From JAUWCL01 sp964599375 (GTDB taxonomy: Bacteria > Krumholzibacteriota > Krumholzibacteriia > Krumholzibacteriales > Krumholzibacteriaceae): a DNA stretch of 64,000 nt. Numbering within the stretch: the first letter of the stretch is position 1; every line of letters begins with the position of its first letter. The notes under the pieces are model-generated. The model did not search any database. It worked only from the letters and a program-made list of their open reading frames with translations, and had not been told where the DNA came from. The DNA is taken from positions 1 through 64,000 of the forward strand of contig CAZREW010000009.1 in assembly GCA_964599375.1 (NCBI GenBank). The letters run 5' to 3'. Of the stretch, positions 7,696-15,481 are shown piece by piece. The translations under genes were made by a program, and so were the position numbers.

Positions 7696-8203
7696 AAGGG
7701 CCCTCAAGGCGATACTTATAGTGTCGCTGGCGTTCAATCTTGCCGTAGTAGCGACCGTGGCGGTCGGTTACGCGATACGTGAGTCTGAGCAGCCCGATAA
7801 GACGGCGGGCGGGAAGATACCGATCGACGAACACGGAAAGCAGCTTTCGAAATGTATAGGCCTGTCGGGAAAACAGGCGAAGTGCTTCGAGGAAGTGATG
7901 GCCGGGACGAGCGCTGAAGCCGGCGCGATCAAGACCGAGCTTGAGAAGGAACGTGACGGCCTGTTCCACCTCCTTCTGGCGAAGGAGCCCGACGAGCAGA
8001 CCATAATGGAAAAGGTCGACAGCATATCGGTCCTGCAGGGCGGGCTCGAGAAGCTTCTTGTCAAGAGGCTGCTTGATTCGAGAGAAGTGCTCAATCCCGA
8101 AGAAGATGAAAGGCTCCTCTACCTGATCCAGTGCAGCATGAGACCCGGCTGCGTGGGAAAAGAAAATTGTCCGTACCAGAAAGGAAAGGAAGTTTCCAGA
8201 TGA
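7688..8203 (+). CDS. membrane-anchored Spy/CnrX-like periplasmic protein
   Basis: A 171-residue protein with an N-terminal anchor (about 6-28) and a helical periplasmic domain. The pattern L-S-G-K-Q-A-K-C-F-E-E-V-M..., LLLAKEPDE.TIMEKVDSISVLQGGLEKLLVKRLLDSREVLNPEEDERLL is that of the Spy/CpxP/heavy-metal-resistance family. Four or more Cys (two in LSKC...AKCFEE, three in the C-terminal QCSMRPGCVGKENCP) could bind metal. AGGGGAGG lies before the paired ATGs at 7685/7688; the second is better spaced. By analogy with CnrX it may sense a metal or envelope damage and control the neighbouring sigma factor. Confidence 0.68.
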   Translation: MSKRALKAILIVSLAFNLAVVATVAVGYAIRESEQPDKTAGGKIPIDEHGKQLSKCIGLSGKQAKCFEEVMAGTSAEAGAIKTELEKERDGLFHLLLAKEPDEQTIMEKVDSISVLQGGLEKLLVKRLLDSREVLNPEEDERLLYLIQCSMRPGCVGKENCPYQKGKEVSR

Positions 8204-8754
8204 AAAGGTTCGCAGCGTTGCTGGCAGTCCTGTTTCTTGCCCTGTCCTTCACCGTGATATCGGCGCAGGAGAAGGCTGTTCCCGAGAATCACTGCAAGTC
8301 CATGGCTCCTCTCGATCAGGAGACCAGGGTAAAGCTCGAGAAGCTGAAGCTTCAGTACAAGCTAACGATGGTCGATCTCGACGCCGAGAAGGAAACGATA
8401 CACAAGAGCATGATGGAGGAGCTCCTGAAGGAGGAGACTTCCACGAAAGCGGTAGAGAAGCTGGGCAAGTCGATGAACGACATCCAGTACAAGATGCACC
8501 AGGCGAAGGTCGATTACCTTCTCAAGGTCAAGGCGGTCCTTCCAGCCGAGCACTGGAAAGGGTTCCTTATGAAGCAGCACGCGGAGGGAATGGGCTGCGC
8601 GATGGGCAAAGGCTCCGCGAAGGGCATGGGCTGTGAGAAGAGCGCCGGAAAGTGCGGCATGGAGGGGAAAGACGGCCATAAGTGCACCGAGGCCTGCAAG
8701 ACCTCCGATGCTGACGACCACTGCAAGGTTCCCTGTAAGAAGATGAAGAAGTAG
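8200..8754 (+). CDS. exported Spy-like protein with Cys/Met/His-rich tail
   Basis: The 184-residue product has a clear signal peptide (MKRFAALLAVLFLALSFTV, cleavage after the following Ala). A helical Spy-like domain rich in K/E spans about 30-130. The roughly 55-residue tail is crowded with Cys, Met, His and Gly (GMGCAMGKG, GMGCEKSAGKCGM, HKCTEACK, DDHCKVPCKK), a probable metal-binding region. Its ATG overlaps the stop of the preceding gene as ATGA. Likely role: periplasmic metal binding or chaperoning under the linked sigma factor. A terminator follows. Confidence 0.7.
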   Translation: MKRFAALLAVLFLALSFTVISAQEKAVPENHCKSMAPLDQETRVKLEKLKLQYKLTMVDLDAEKETIHKSMMEELLKEETSTKAVEKLGKSMNDIQYKMHQAKVDYLLKVKAVLPAEHWKGFLMKQHAEGMGCAMGKGSAKGMGCEKSAGKCGMEGKDGHKCTEACKTSDADDHCKVPCKKMKK

Positions 8755-8782
8755 GGCGGAGATAAGAGACAGGATCTATCCG

Positions 8783-8812
8783 GGAGGAGGCTCGAAGTCT
8801 CCTCCTTTTTTT
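8783..8812 (+). terminator. rho-independent terminator
   Basis: GGAGGAG (8783-8789) pairs with CTCCTCC (8799-8805), followed by seven T (8806-8812). It closes the second sigma-factor operon just before the end of the oppositely oriented antiporter gene. Confidence 0.85.
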
Positions 8813-8824
8813 GTCCCTGTCCTA

Positions 8825-10150
8825 TTATGTAATCAGGTAGCGAACGAGCAGGTAGGCGCTCGAGAGGACGATGGACAGAAGCATCAGGGGGAACCCGTAC
8901 CGGAAATAGTTGCGGAAGTTGAGCGGGCTCTTCGTCTTCTCGCTGAATCCCGCGATAACGACGTTGGCCGAGGCTCCGACTAGTGTGCCGTTGCCTCCGA
9001 GGCAGGCTCCCAGGGCGAGGCTCCACCAGAGCGGCATAGCCTGCTTCATCTGCCAGAGCTGGTAAGCGGCCTCGTCCATCCCGGCCGCGTTCGGGAAGAG
9101 GGCCGCGCTTATCCTCGCCATAAGGGGGATCATCGCCGCCACGAAAGGGATGTTGTCTAGGAAGGAAGAGGCGATCGCCGATACCCAGAGGATACACAGG
9201 CACAGCAGGGTAAGGTTGCTGGTCAGGGCAAGGACCCTGCCGGCCAGGAATTCGAGGACTCCTGTCTTCTCGAGCCCGCCGACGAGCACGAACAGGCCCA
9301 TGAAGAAGAAAAGGGTCGTCCACTCGATCTCGCCGAGCCTCTCCTCGATGTCAGTCCCGCTCCAGATCAGCAGAGCGCCACCTCCGGCGAGGGCGATCGT
9401 CGCCGGCTTGAGCCCGAGCCACCCGTGAACGAGGAATCCAGCCACGGTCAAAGAGAGAACGATCAGGCTGCGCTTCAGCAGGGCCGCATCCTTTATGACC
9501 TTTGTCTCGTCCATCCCCGAGATGGTCTCGCGCATCGCCGCGCTCCCGGCCGTGAGTTGCTTTCTGAAGAGTATCTTGAGGAGAAGGAGGGTGGCAGCTA
9601 GCACGATGACGGAGATAGGGCCGAGATGGATCAGGAAATCGAGGAAGGAGAGGCCGGCGGCGGAGCCTATCAGGATGTTGGGCGGATCTCCGATCAGCGT
9701 GGAGGTACCGCCTATGTTCGCTGCGAGTATCTCCGCGATAAGGAACGGAAACGGCGTGATATCGAGCATCTCGGCTATCAGTATCGTGATCGGCGCGATC
9801 AGGAGGACGGTAGTGACGTTATCGAGAAGGGCCGAGGCGATTGCGGTGAACACTGAGAACCAGAGGAGTATCTTCCATGCGTCGCCGCCGGATTTCTTTG
9901 CGATCGTGATGGCAACCCAGCTGAAGATGCCCGTTTCCTTCAGAACGCCTATCAGGAGCATCATGCCAGTCAGAAGGCCGATAGTGTTGAAATCGATGAA
10001 CTCGAACGCTTCCGACTGCGTCAGGATATGGAAGACGATGAGGAGAACGCCTCCCATCAGGGCTATCTTCGTCCTGTGAATCTTCTCGGTGATGATGAAA
10101 AGGTAGGACAGTACGAATATGACGATCGCTGCTATTGTCCCGGGCGCCAC
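8825..10150 (-). CDS. ArsB/NhaD-family ion transporter (putative Na+/H+ antiporter)
   Basis: A 441-residue inner-membrane protein with about 11-12 hydrophobic helices. The hallmark ion-transporter-superfamily motifs are duplicated: ALLDNVTTVLL and SSFLDNIPFVAAM, plus NIGGTSTLIGDPPNIL and CLGGNGTLVGASANVV. This is the NhaD/ArsB/P-protein group; members exchange Na+ for H+ or move arsenite. No ars genes are near, and the window holds Rnf and Nqr complexes, so an Na+/H+ role is the better guess. Its start overlaps the stop of the CBS gene by one base, in an operon with an EIIA-like gene. Confidence 0.85.
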   Translation of the reverse strand: MAPGTIAAIVIFVLSYLFIITEKIHRTKIALMGGVLLIVFHILTQSEAFEFIDFNTIGLLTGMMLLIGVLKETGIFSWVAITIAKKSGGDAWKILLWFSVFTAIASALLDNVTTVLLIAPITILIAEMLDITPFPFLIAEILAANIGGTSTLIGDPPNILIGSAAGLSFLDFLIHLGPISVIVLAATLLLLKILFRKQLTAGSAAMRETISGMDETKVIKDAALLKRSLIVLSLTVAGFLVHGWLGLKPATIALAGGGALLIWSGTDIEERLGEIEWTTLFFFMGLFVLVGGLEKTGVLEFLAGRVLALTSNLTLLCLCILWVSAIASSFLDNIPFVAAMIPLMARISAALFPNAAGMDEAAYQLWQMKQAMPLWWSLALGACLGGNGTLVGASANVVIAGFSEKTKSPLNFRNYFRYGFPLMLLSIVLSSAYLLVRYLIT

Positions 10151-10602
10151 TAGTTACCTTCCATATCGTAAATAGCCCGGCAGACATCACCGAGGCTGAT
10201 CATTCCGACAAGCCTCGATCCGCTGACGACCGGCAGACGCTGCAGTCCAGACTTGTGAAGGGCCGCGGCGGCCTTCATGACGCTTTCCGACTCCTCGAGT
10301 GGAGTGATATTTTCGCGCATCAGGTCCTCGGCCACGAGCAGCCTCTCCTCGACCGAGTACGTTCTCCTCTCGAGAGCCCCGAAATCGTGCAGGAAATCGA
10401 CGCTTTTTATCAGGTCGATATAATCGGGGAGAAATATCAGGATGAAATCGTCGATCGTTATGATGCCGGCGAGGGTGCCGTCCTCGTCCGCTACGGGCAG
10501 GACCGACTCCCCCGTCTCGAAGAAGAGCCTCGCGATCTCACGCATCGGCATGTGGGGAACGACGGTGCGGAAGTCCCTCATCATGTATTTTCTGATCTCC
10601 AT
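10150..10602 (-). CDS. CBS-domain pair protein
   Basis: The 150-residue protein consists of two CBS domains (about 3-60 and 85-147), with typical PV.DEDG.L.GIIT..D and LPVV.G.RLVGMISLGD segments. Such Bateman pairs bind adenine nucleotides and gate transporters or enzymes. It lies between the EIIA-like and NhaD/ArsB-type genes and touches the latter, so it probably regulates that transporter. No DNA-binding or catalytic part is attached. Confidence 0.88.
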   Translation of the reverse strand: MEIRKYMMRDFRTVVPHMPMREIARLFFETGESVLPVADEDGTLAGIITIDDFILIFLPDYIDLIKSVDFLHDFGALERRTYSVEERLLVAEDLMRENITPLEESESVMKAAAALHKSGLQRLPVVSGSRLVGMISLGDVCRAIYDMEGN

Positions 10603-10629
10603 GATCGGTCTCCCGGGCAGGAAGTCAGG

Positions 10630-11118
10630 TTACAGGTACTTCTTCTCGGCCGATGCCACGAAGGACAGGAACTCCTTCGCGTCACGGCAGGATATCATCC
10701 CGGTCCTTACCTCCTCGTGCATGACCAGTCGGGATATACCCGCCAGCGCCTGGATATGGGGGCCTGTCCGGTCCTTGGCCGAGACCATGATGAAGAACAG
10801 ATGCGCTTTTTCCCCATCGACAGACTCGAAATCTATGCCTTCGCGCGAAAGCCCGAAGGCGACATGCAGCCTGCTGACGGCGGAAGTCTTCGCGTGCGGT
10901 ACCGCCAGGCCCATCCCGATACCGGTACTGGCCTTGGCTTCCCGGTCACGGACCGCATCGAGGATCGTGTCCCGGTCCTTTAGGCGGTAAGCCGAGCAGA
11001 GAAGGTCGACGAGTTCCTCGATAGCATCGTCCTTCCCGGCCGATCTCATCTCCATCAGGATCGCTGATTTCTTCAGTTCTGACGATAGCTTCATGACGAC
11101 TTTCTGATACAGGCCCAT
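10630..11118 (-). CDS. PTS EIIA (fructose/nitrogen type) domain protein
   Basis: A 162-residue stand-alone EIIA-2 domain. The phosphorylatable His is H75 in GLAVPHAKT; the preceding DREAKASTGIGMG is the usual lead-in. No EIIB, EIIC, HPr or EI gene is nearby, so a regulatory PTSNtr-like role is likelier than sugar uptake. It is the first gene of a minus-strand set with a CBS protein and an NhaD/ArsB-type transporter. The protein could start later, at MKLSSEL (residue 9). Confidence 0.85.
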   Translation of the reverse strand: MGLYQKVVMKLSSELKKSAILMEMRSAGKDDAIEELVDLLCSAYRLKDRDTILDAVRDREAKASTGIGMGLAVPHAKTSAVSRLHVAFGLSREGIDFESVDGEKAHLFFIMVSAKDRTGPHIQALAGISRLVMHEEVRTGMISCRDAKEFLSFVASAEKKYL

Positions 11119-11172
11119 TCGGGCTGATTTCGAGTTGTAAATCTACCCCGTGGAACCGGTAAAGTCAACGCA

Positions 11173-11844
11173 TTACCATATCGCGACGCCCGCGGTGAAG
11201 TAGAAATAAATGCCACTGTAGTCGAGGACCGCGGGGGCGCCCGTTCCGATGTATTCGGGCGTATCGCCGAACTTGTCCTCGAACCCGTCGATCTTCAGCC
11301 CCCTGTATCCGAGAGTGAACCCGACCTCGACCGGGTTGAGGAAATTCGTGTTGATCTCTCCGTAGATGTCCAATCCGTACCCGTTCGACTTGTACTCGGT
11401 GTATTTGCCGTCCTGGTCGGTGCCGAAGATTACCTTGCCGAAGGTCCCTTTGAGCCCGGCATTGATGTCGATGACCCTGGGGACCCTGAATACATGCACC
11501 GCGCCGCCCAGGGAGAGGATGTCCGCGGGCATCGTGTACGTCACGTAGGAAGTGGAGCTTACCGGCATGTTATGCTCGGCCCACAGGTGCTCGAATCCGA
11601 CCGTCGCTGCGAACCGGCCGAACATCCAGACCCTGCCATCGATCATCACGTTGAAATCGCTTGAGATATTGTCGTAGACGAGGCTGTACTGCTCGCGTAC
11701 CGCCTGGAGGTTGTCGTTGAACTCCGACATCGAGTAGTATCCTACGCCTACGCCTCCCTTGACCTCGAACCCCAGCGGAAATGCCGACGCCGCCGTGGGC
11801 GCCAGTATGGCGGCTGCAAGCACCGCGGTCATCAGTCTCTTCAT
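11173..11844 (-). CDS. outer-membrane beta-barrel protein
   Basis: The 223-residue precursor has a signal peptide (MKRLMTAVLAAAILAPTAASA). Its body is alternating amphipathic strands with Gly and aromatic residues (KGGVGVGYYSM, FAATVGFEHLW, GYGLDIYGEINT, EVGFTLGYRGLKI) and a C-terminal strand YFYFTAGVAIW ending in an aromatic, typical of outer-membrane barrels of about 8-10 strands. No specific family is recognised. Its ATG overlaps the aminotransferase stop by 4 bp. Confidence 0.7.
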   Translation of the reverse strand: MKRLMTAVLAAAILAPTAASAFPLGFEVKGGVGVGYYSMSEFNDNLQAVREQYSLVYDNISSDFNVMIDGRVWMFGRFAATVGFEHLWAEHNMPVSSTSYVTYTMPADILSLGGAVHVFRVPRVIDINAGLKGTFGKVIFGTDQDGKYTEYKSNGYGLDIYGEINTNFLNPVEVGFTLGYRGLKIDGFEDKFGDTPEYIGTGAPAVLDYSGIYFYFTAGVAIW

Positions 11845-12992
11845 GTCCGGCTCCTTTCCTCGAGATACTTCTCGAGCCTGTCCATGCCTTCCTTTATGTT
11901 CTCCAGCGAGTTCGCGTACGAGATACGCAGGTGTCCCTCGCCCCTTTCACCGAAATCTATGCCCGGAGTCAGCGCGACTCCTGCCTTTTCCAGGATATCG
12001 AAGGCGAGGCGGAACGAGTCCGGGTCGATGTGATCGGTCCTGACGAATATGTAGAAGGCTCCTTTCGGCTCGACGGCATACTCCAGACCGAGCCCTGGGA
12101 GCCTTTCGAGCAGGAAGCGCCTCCTGCGGTCGTACTTCTCCAGCATCACTGGGATCTCGGGGTGTTCGAAGTCGAGAGCGGTCACGGCGGCTTTCTGGAC
12201 GAACGAGTTCGGTGATATAAAGAAATTCTGCTGCAGGATCTGCATCCGGCGGATTTTCTCCGGGGGCATTATCACGTATCCGAGCCTCCAGCCCGTCATG
12301 GCGAAAAGTTTCGAGAAGCCGTTCAGCACCCAGGCATCGTCCGTGTACTCGAGGGCGCTGTGTTCCTTCTCGCCGTATACGAGGCCGTGATATATCTCGT
12401 CGCTTATCACCGGCAGCCCCAGTCCGCATATCTCCTCGAGGTCTTTCGGCGGGATGAGCGTGCCCATCGGATTGGCGGGGGAATTGATCATGACGGCCCT
12501 TGTGCCCGGTCCGATCGCTGTTCTGACGTCATCAGGCCTGAGCTGGAATCCGTCTTCCTCTCTCGTGGCGATGAAACGGGGGGTGCCTCCGAGATACCTG
12601 ATGAAATTCGGATAGCACGGGTAGCAGGGATCGCCGAGGATCACCTCGTCGCCCGGCCCGTCGATCATGCACGAGAGCACAAGCAGCAGGGCGGGTGAGA
12701 CACCCATCGTGACGAGGACCTGCGAGGGATTCGCGCCGCAGCTGTAGCGGCGGTCGTACCATCGGGCCACGGCATCGCGAAGCTCGGGTATTCCCCTGCT
12801 GTCGGTATAATGCGTCTCTCCGCCAGCGAGGGATCTGCGTGCGGCTTCGACGACCGCGGCCGGAGTATCGAAATCGGGCTCGCCGATCTCCATATGGATG
12901 ATCGACCTGCCTTCGCGCTCGAGCTCCAGTGCGCGCTCGAGTACCTCCATGACGATGAACGGTTTTATTTCTCCGCATGCTGCGCGGGCCAT
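11841..12992 (-). CDS. class I/II PLP-dependent aminotransferase
   Basis: A 383-residue fold-type I aminotransferase of the aspartate-aminotransferase group. Visible are N174 in NSPANPMGT, D198 in ISDEIYHGL, the PLP lysine K228 in NGFSKLFAMTGWRLGY and a C-terminal GEGHLRISYANS Arg that binds the substrate carboxylate. The amino acid used is not deducible; related genes act on aspartate, aromatic amino acids or alanine. It is co-transcribed with an outer-membrane barrel gene, a pairing with no obvious functional logic. Confidence 0.88.
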   Translation of the reverse strand: MARAACGEIKPFIVMEVLERALELEREGRSIIHMEIGEPDFDTPAAVVEAARRSLAGGETHYTDSRGIPELRDAVARWYDRRYSCGANPSQVLVTMGVSPALLLVLSCMIDGPGDEVILGDPCYPCYPNFIRYLGGTPRFIATREEDGFQLRPDDVRTAIGPGTRAVMINSPANPMGTLIPPKDLEEICGLGLPVISDEIYHGLVYGEKEHSALEYTDDAWVLNGFSKLFAMTGWRLGYVIMPPEKIRRMQILQQNFFISPNSFVQKAAVTALDFEHPEIPVMLEKYDRRRRFLLERLPGLGLEYAVEPKGAFYIFVRTDHIDPDSFRLAFDILEKAGVALTPGIDFGERGEGHLRISYANSLENIKEGMDRLEKYLEERSRT

Positions 12993-13084
12993 AGGCGTTG
13001 TCCTTTCGCGTTCAGACTACAGTGGAGAATATATGCCCGGACATGTTAAAGTCAAACATATCAAGGACGAGGAAGGAGCCCGAG

Positions 13085-13390
13085 ATGGCTGTTTGTTCAG
13101 TGTCAGTGGTGCCGGTCGGAACGGGGTCGACGAGTGTCAGCCACTACGTCGCAAGATGCCATGAGATCCTTGCGGGGACCGAGGGGATAAAGTTCAGACT
13201 CACGCCGATGTCGACGGTGATAGAGGGCGAGCTGCGGACCGTTCTCGCTGTAGTGGCGAAAATGCATGAAGTGCCCTTCGAAAAGGGCGCGATGAGGGTG
13301 CTGACAACGGTGATCATCGACGACCGGCGCGACAGCGAACTGACGATGGATGGAAAGATCTCGTCGGTGATGGAAAAACTCGGCGGATAG
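13085..13390 (+). CDS. MTH1187/YkoF-like thiamine-binding family protein (UPF0045)
   Basis: This 101-residue protein matches the UPF0045/MTH1187 family: an opening S.VPVGTG.TSVS.YVA, then F.LTPMSTVIEGEL..V, and a C-terminal RV.T...IDDRRD. The fold is a small ferredoxin-like oligomer; relatives bind thiamine or its precursors. GGAAGGAG lies well placed before the ATG at 13085. It converges on pgeF with nine bases between the stops. Confidence 0.82.
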   Translation: MAVCSVSVVPVGTGSTSVSHYVARCHEILAGTEGIKFRLTPMSTVIEGELRTVLAVVAKMHEVPFEKGAMRVLTTVIIDDRRDSELTMDGKISSVMEKLGG

Positions 13391-13399
13391 TCGCCCCGG

Positions 13400-14167
13400 T
13401 CAGCGGCGGGCCATCATCGCGAGGGTCCAGCCGCGGCCCGTCCTGCCCCCGGCTCTCCTGTACGAGAAGAGTCTCCCGTCGCACGAGGTGCAGAGGCCCG
13501 AATCAAAGAAGTTAGCCGGCCTCACGCCTGCCCTCTCGGTCTCGGCCCGGATGAATCGGGGCAGGTCGATGTGCCAGGATCCTGCCTGGCGCTTTCTCGC
13601 GTACTCCGGGAACACGGCCGCGGCTTCCCGGCCGACTTCGTAACAACGCCGGCAGATCCCGGGGCCGCATACCGCCACCGTGCTGGCGGGATCGATGCGG
13701 CAGGTGTCGAACAGGATGCCGAAGGCTTTTTCTATGATCCCTCCGGCCGCCCCGGAGCGGCCTACATGCAGCGCGGCGACGACCATCTCGGAAGGAGAGT
13801 GGATGACCAGCGGAAAGCAGTCGGCCGAGTTTATCGCGAGCGCGAGCCCCCTTGACCTCGTGATGAATCCGTCAGTGTCCTCGTAGCTTCCACCTCTGGT
13901 GACCTCGAGGATCCCGGTGCCGTGCACCTGTCCGCCCCTTGCGACACGGGATGCTCCTATCCCGAGGGCTTCCTTGAGCCTCCGCCTGTTTTCTAGAACG
14001 TCGGCGCGATTGTCACCGGCATGGCTGCCGAGGTTGAGTGAGTCGAAAGGCGGGGCGCTTACGCCTCCCTGCCTCGAGGTGAACCATACCCGAAGGGCGG
14101 GAGCTAGAGCCTCGAGCGCCGGGAAGGTTCCGATACGGAGACCGTTCTTTTCAATCCAGGCTATCAT
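13400..14167 (-). CDS. pgeF: peptidoglycan editing factor PgeF (YfiH, DUF152)
   Basis: A 255-residue member of the YfiH/multicopper polyphenol oxidoreductase family. The metal ligands are visible as H82 (GQVHG), C117 (NSADCFPL) and H134 (AALHVGRSG); FDSLNLGSHAGDN is the usual N-terminal signature. In Escherichia coli PgeF removes wrongly incorporated L-Ser from peptidoglycan precursors; other members are reported to act on purine nucleosides. The usual HAGWRG is HVGRSG here, a small change next to a ligand. There is no evident ribosome site before the chosen ATG. Confidence 0.87.
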   Translation of the reverse strand: MIAWIEKNGLRIGTFPALEALAPALRVWFTSRQGGVSAPPFDSLNLGSHAGDNRADVLENRRRLKEALGIGASRVARGGQVHGTGILEVTRGGSYEDTDGFITRSRGLALAINSADCFPLVIHSPSEMVVAALHVGRSGAAGGIIEKAFGILFDTCRIDPASTVAVCGPGICRRCYEVGREAAAVFPEYARKRQAGSWHIDLPRFIRAETERAGVRPANFFDSGLCTSCDGRLFSYRRAGGRTGRGWTLAMMARR

Positions 14168-14261
14168 GTATAATAAGTTCTGTTGACAGGCCGCCGCGGG
14201 TCAAGGAAAACTTGAGCCCGCATGTCCGGTTCCAGCGTAAAAGGCAATAGAAAGGATCACC

Positions 14262-15425
14262 GTGAGATACTTCGAGGGTTATAGGTGCGGCAACTGCGAA
14301 AGGACCGTTCCGGCCGGGTCCGCCGCAGGCGAATGCCCTTCGTGCTCGGGCCCCCTGCTGGCTGTATACGATCTGGGCATCCTGCGAAGGAATGTGACCA
14401 GAACGGAGTTCTACGGGCCGGGTAAAGGGATCTGGCGATTCAGGGAGCTGCTTCCCGTCTTCTCGCGGGAGATATCTCTAGGTGAGGGCAATACCCCGAT
14501 GCTCGAAGCCCCGGTTCTCGCGGCCTCCGCCGGGTGCGGGAGGCTCTTCATAAAGAACGAGGCGCTCAATCCTACGGGGTCCTTCAAGGCGCGCGGGATG
14601 GCCGCCGCGGTCTCGAGGCTCGTGGACCTGGGCGCCCGGACCGGTGTCATCCCGTCGGCAGGGAATGCCGGACTCGCGCTGGCGGCATACGGCGCGGCGG
14701 CCGGTCTCGCGGCGAGGATCTATATTCCCTCGGTCACTCCGGAAGGAGTGGAAGAGGAGTGTCTCGCTTATGGCGCCGATGTCAGGACAATAGAGGGGAT
14801 ACTCCCCGACGCCGCCCGGGCGATGGCTGAAGACGGCCTCGCCGAAGGCGAGTTCGCGATCAGCACGTTCAGGGAACCGGGCAGAGTCGAGGGGAAGAAG
14901 ACTATGGCCTTCGAGATCGAGGACGACTTGGATGGATGCAGCCCCCGATGGATTATCTTCCCCACAGGGGGAGGCACGGGAGTAGTGGCCATATGGAAGG
15001 CTTACCTCGAGCTTAGGGAGCTCGGCTGGCTCGAGGGAGAGATGCCCCGCATAGCGGCCGTCCAGTCCGAAGGATGCGCTCCCGTGGTGAGGGCGTTCGA
15101 GGAGGGCGAGGATACCGTCTCAAACTGGGCCGATCCCGTGACGATAGCCTCCGGGATCAGGGTGCCATCTTCAAGAGCTGACAGGCAGGTGCTCAGGGCG
15201 CTGCGTGAGACCGCAGGGACCGCTGTCGCCGTCTCCGACAAGGCGATCCTCGACTCGGTTTACCAGATGGCGCGCGGGGCGGGGATATTTCCTTCGCCGG
15301 AGGGCGCAGCGACGCTGGCGGGGCTGGTCAAGTTGACCCGCTCGGGGACGATTGGCGCCGGCGACACAGTAGTGATAGTCAACACAGCCGACTGGACGAG
15401 ATACAGGTTCCTGCTGGACGGATAA
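14262..15425 (+). CDS. thrC: threonine synthase
   Basis: The 387-residue PLP enzyme converts O-phosphohomoserine to threonine. It starts with a zinc ribbon (C9, C12, C25, C28), then ISLGEGNTPM, the PLP lysine K109 in NPTGSFKARG, an S-A-G-N-A-G phosphate loop and a GGGTG loop. This is the zinc-ribbon-bearing short ThrC type found in many bacteria and archaea. The GTG start has AAAGGA upstream. No other threonine-pathway gene is nearby. Confidence 0.9.
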   Translation: MRYFEGYRCGNCERTVPAGSAAGECPSCSGPLLAVYDLGILRRNVTRTEFYGPGKGIWRFRELLPVFSREISLGEGNTPMLEAPVLAASAGCGRLFIKNEALNPTGSFKARGMAAAVSRLVDLGARTGVIPSAGNAGLALAAYGAAAGLAARIYIPSVTPEGVEEECLAYGADVRTIEGILPDAARAMAEDGLAEGEFAISTFREPGRVEGKKTMAFEIEDDLDGCSPRWIIFPTGGGTGVVAIWKAYLELRELGWLEGEMPRIAAVQSEGCAPVVRAFEEGEDTVSNWADPVTIASGIRVPSSRADRQVLRALRETAGTAVAVSDKAILDSVYQMARGAGIFPSPEGAATLAGLVKLTRSGTIGAGDTVVIVNTADWTRYRFLLDG

Positions 15426-15455
15426 AAAAGCCCCCGGACCGTCCGGCCCGGGGGC
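15422..15455 (-). terminator. terminator between thrC and the DUF4384 gene
   Basis: GCCCCCGG (15430-15437) pairs with CCGGGGGC (15448-15455). The A-run at 15424-15429 becomes the U-tract when read leftwards, so it best serves the minus-strand gene 15482-17455. It may also slow plus-strand transcripts leaving thrC. Confidence 0.75.
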
Positions 15456-15481
15456 TGATCATTATCGTTCACAGACAGGAA

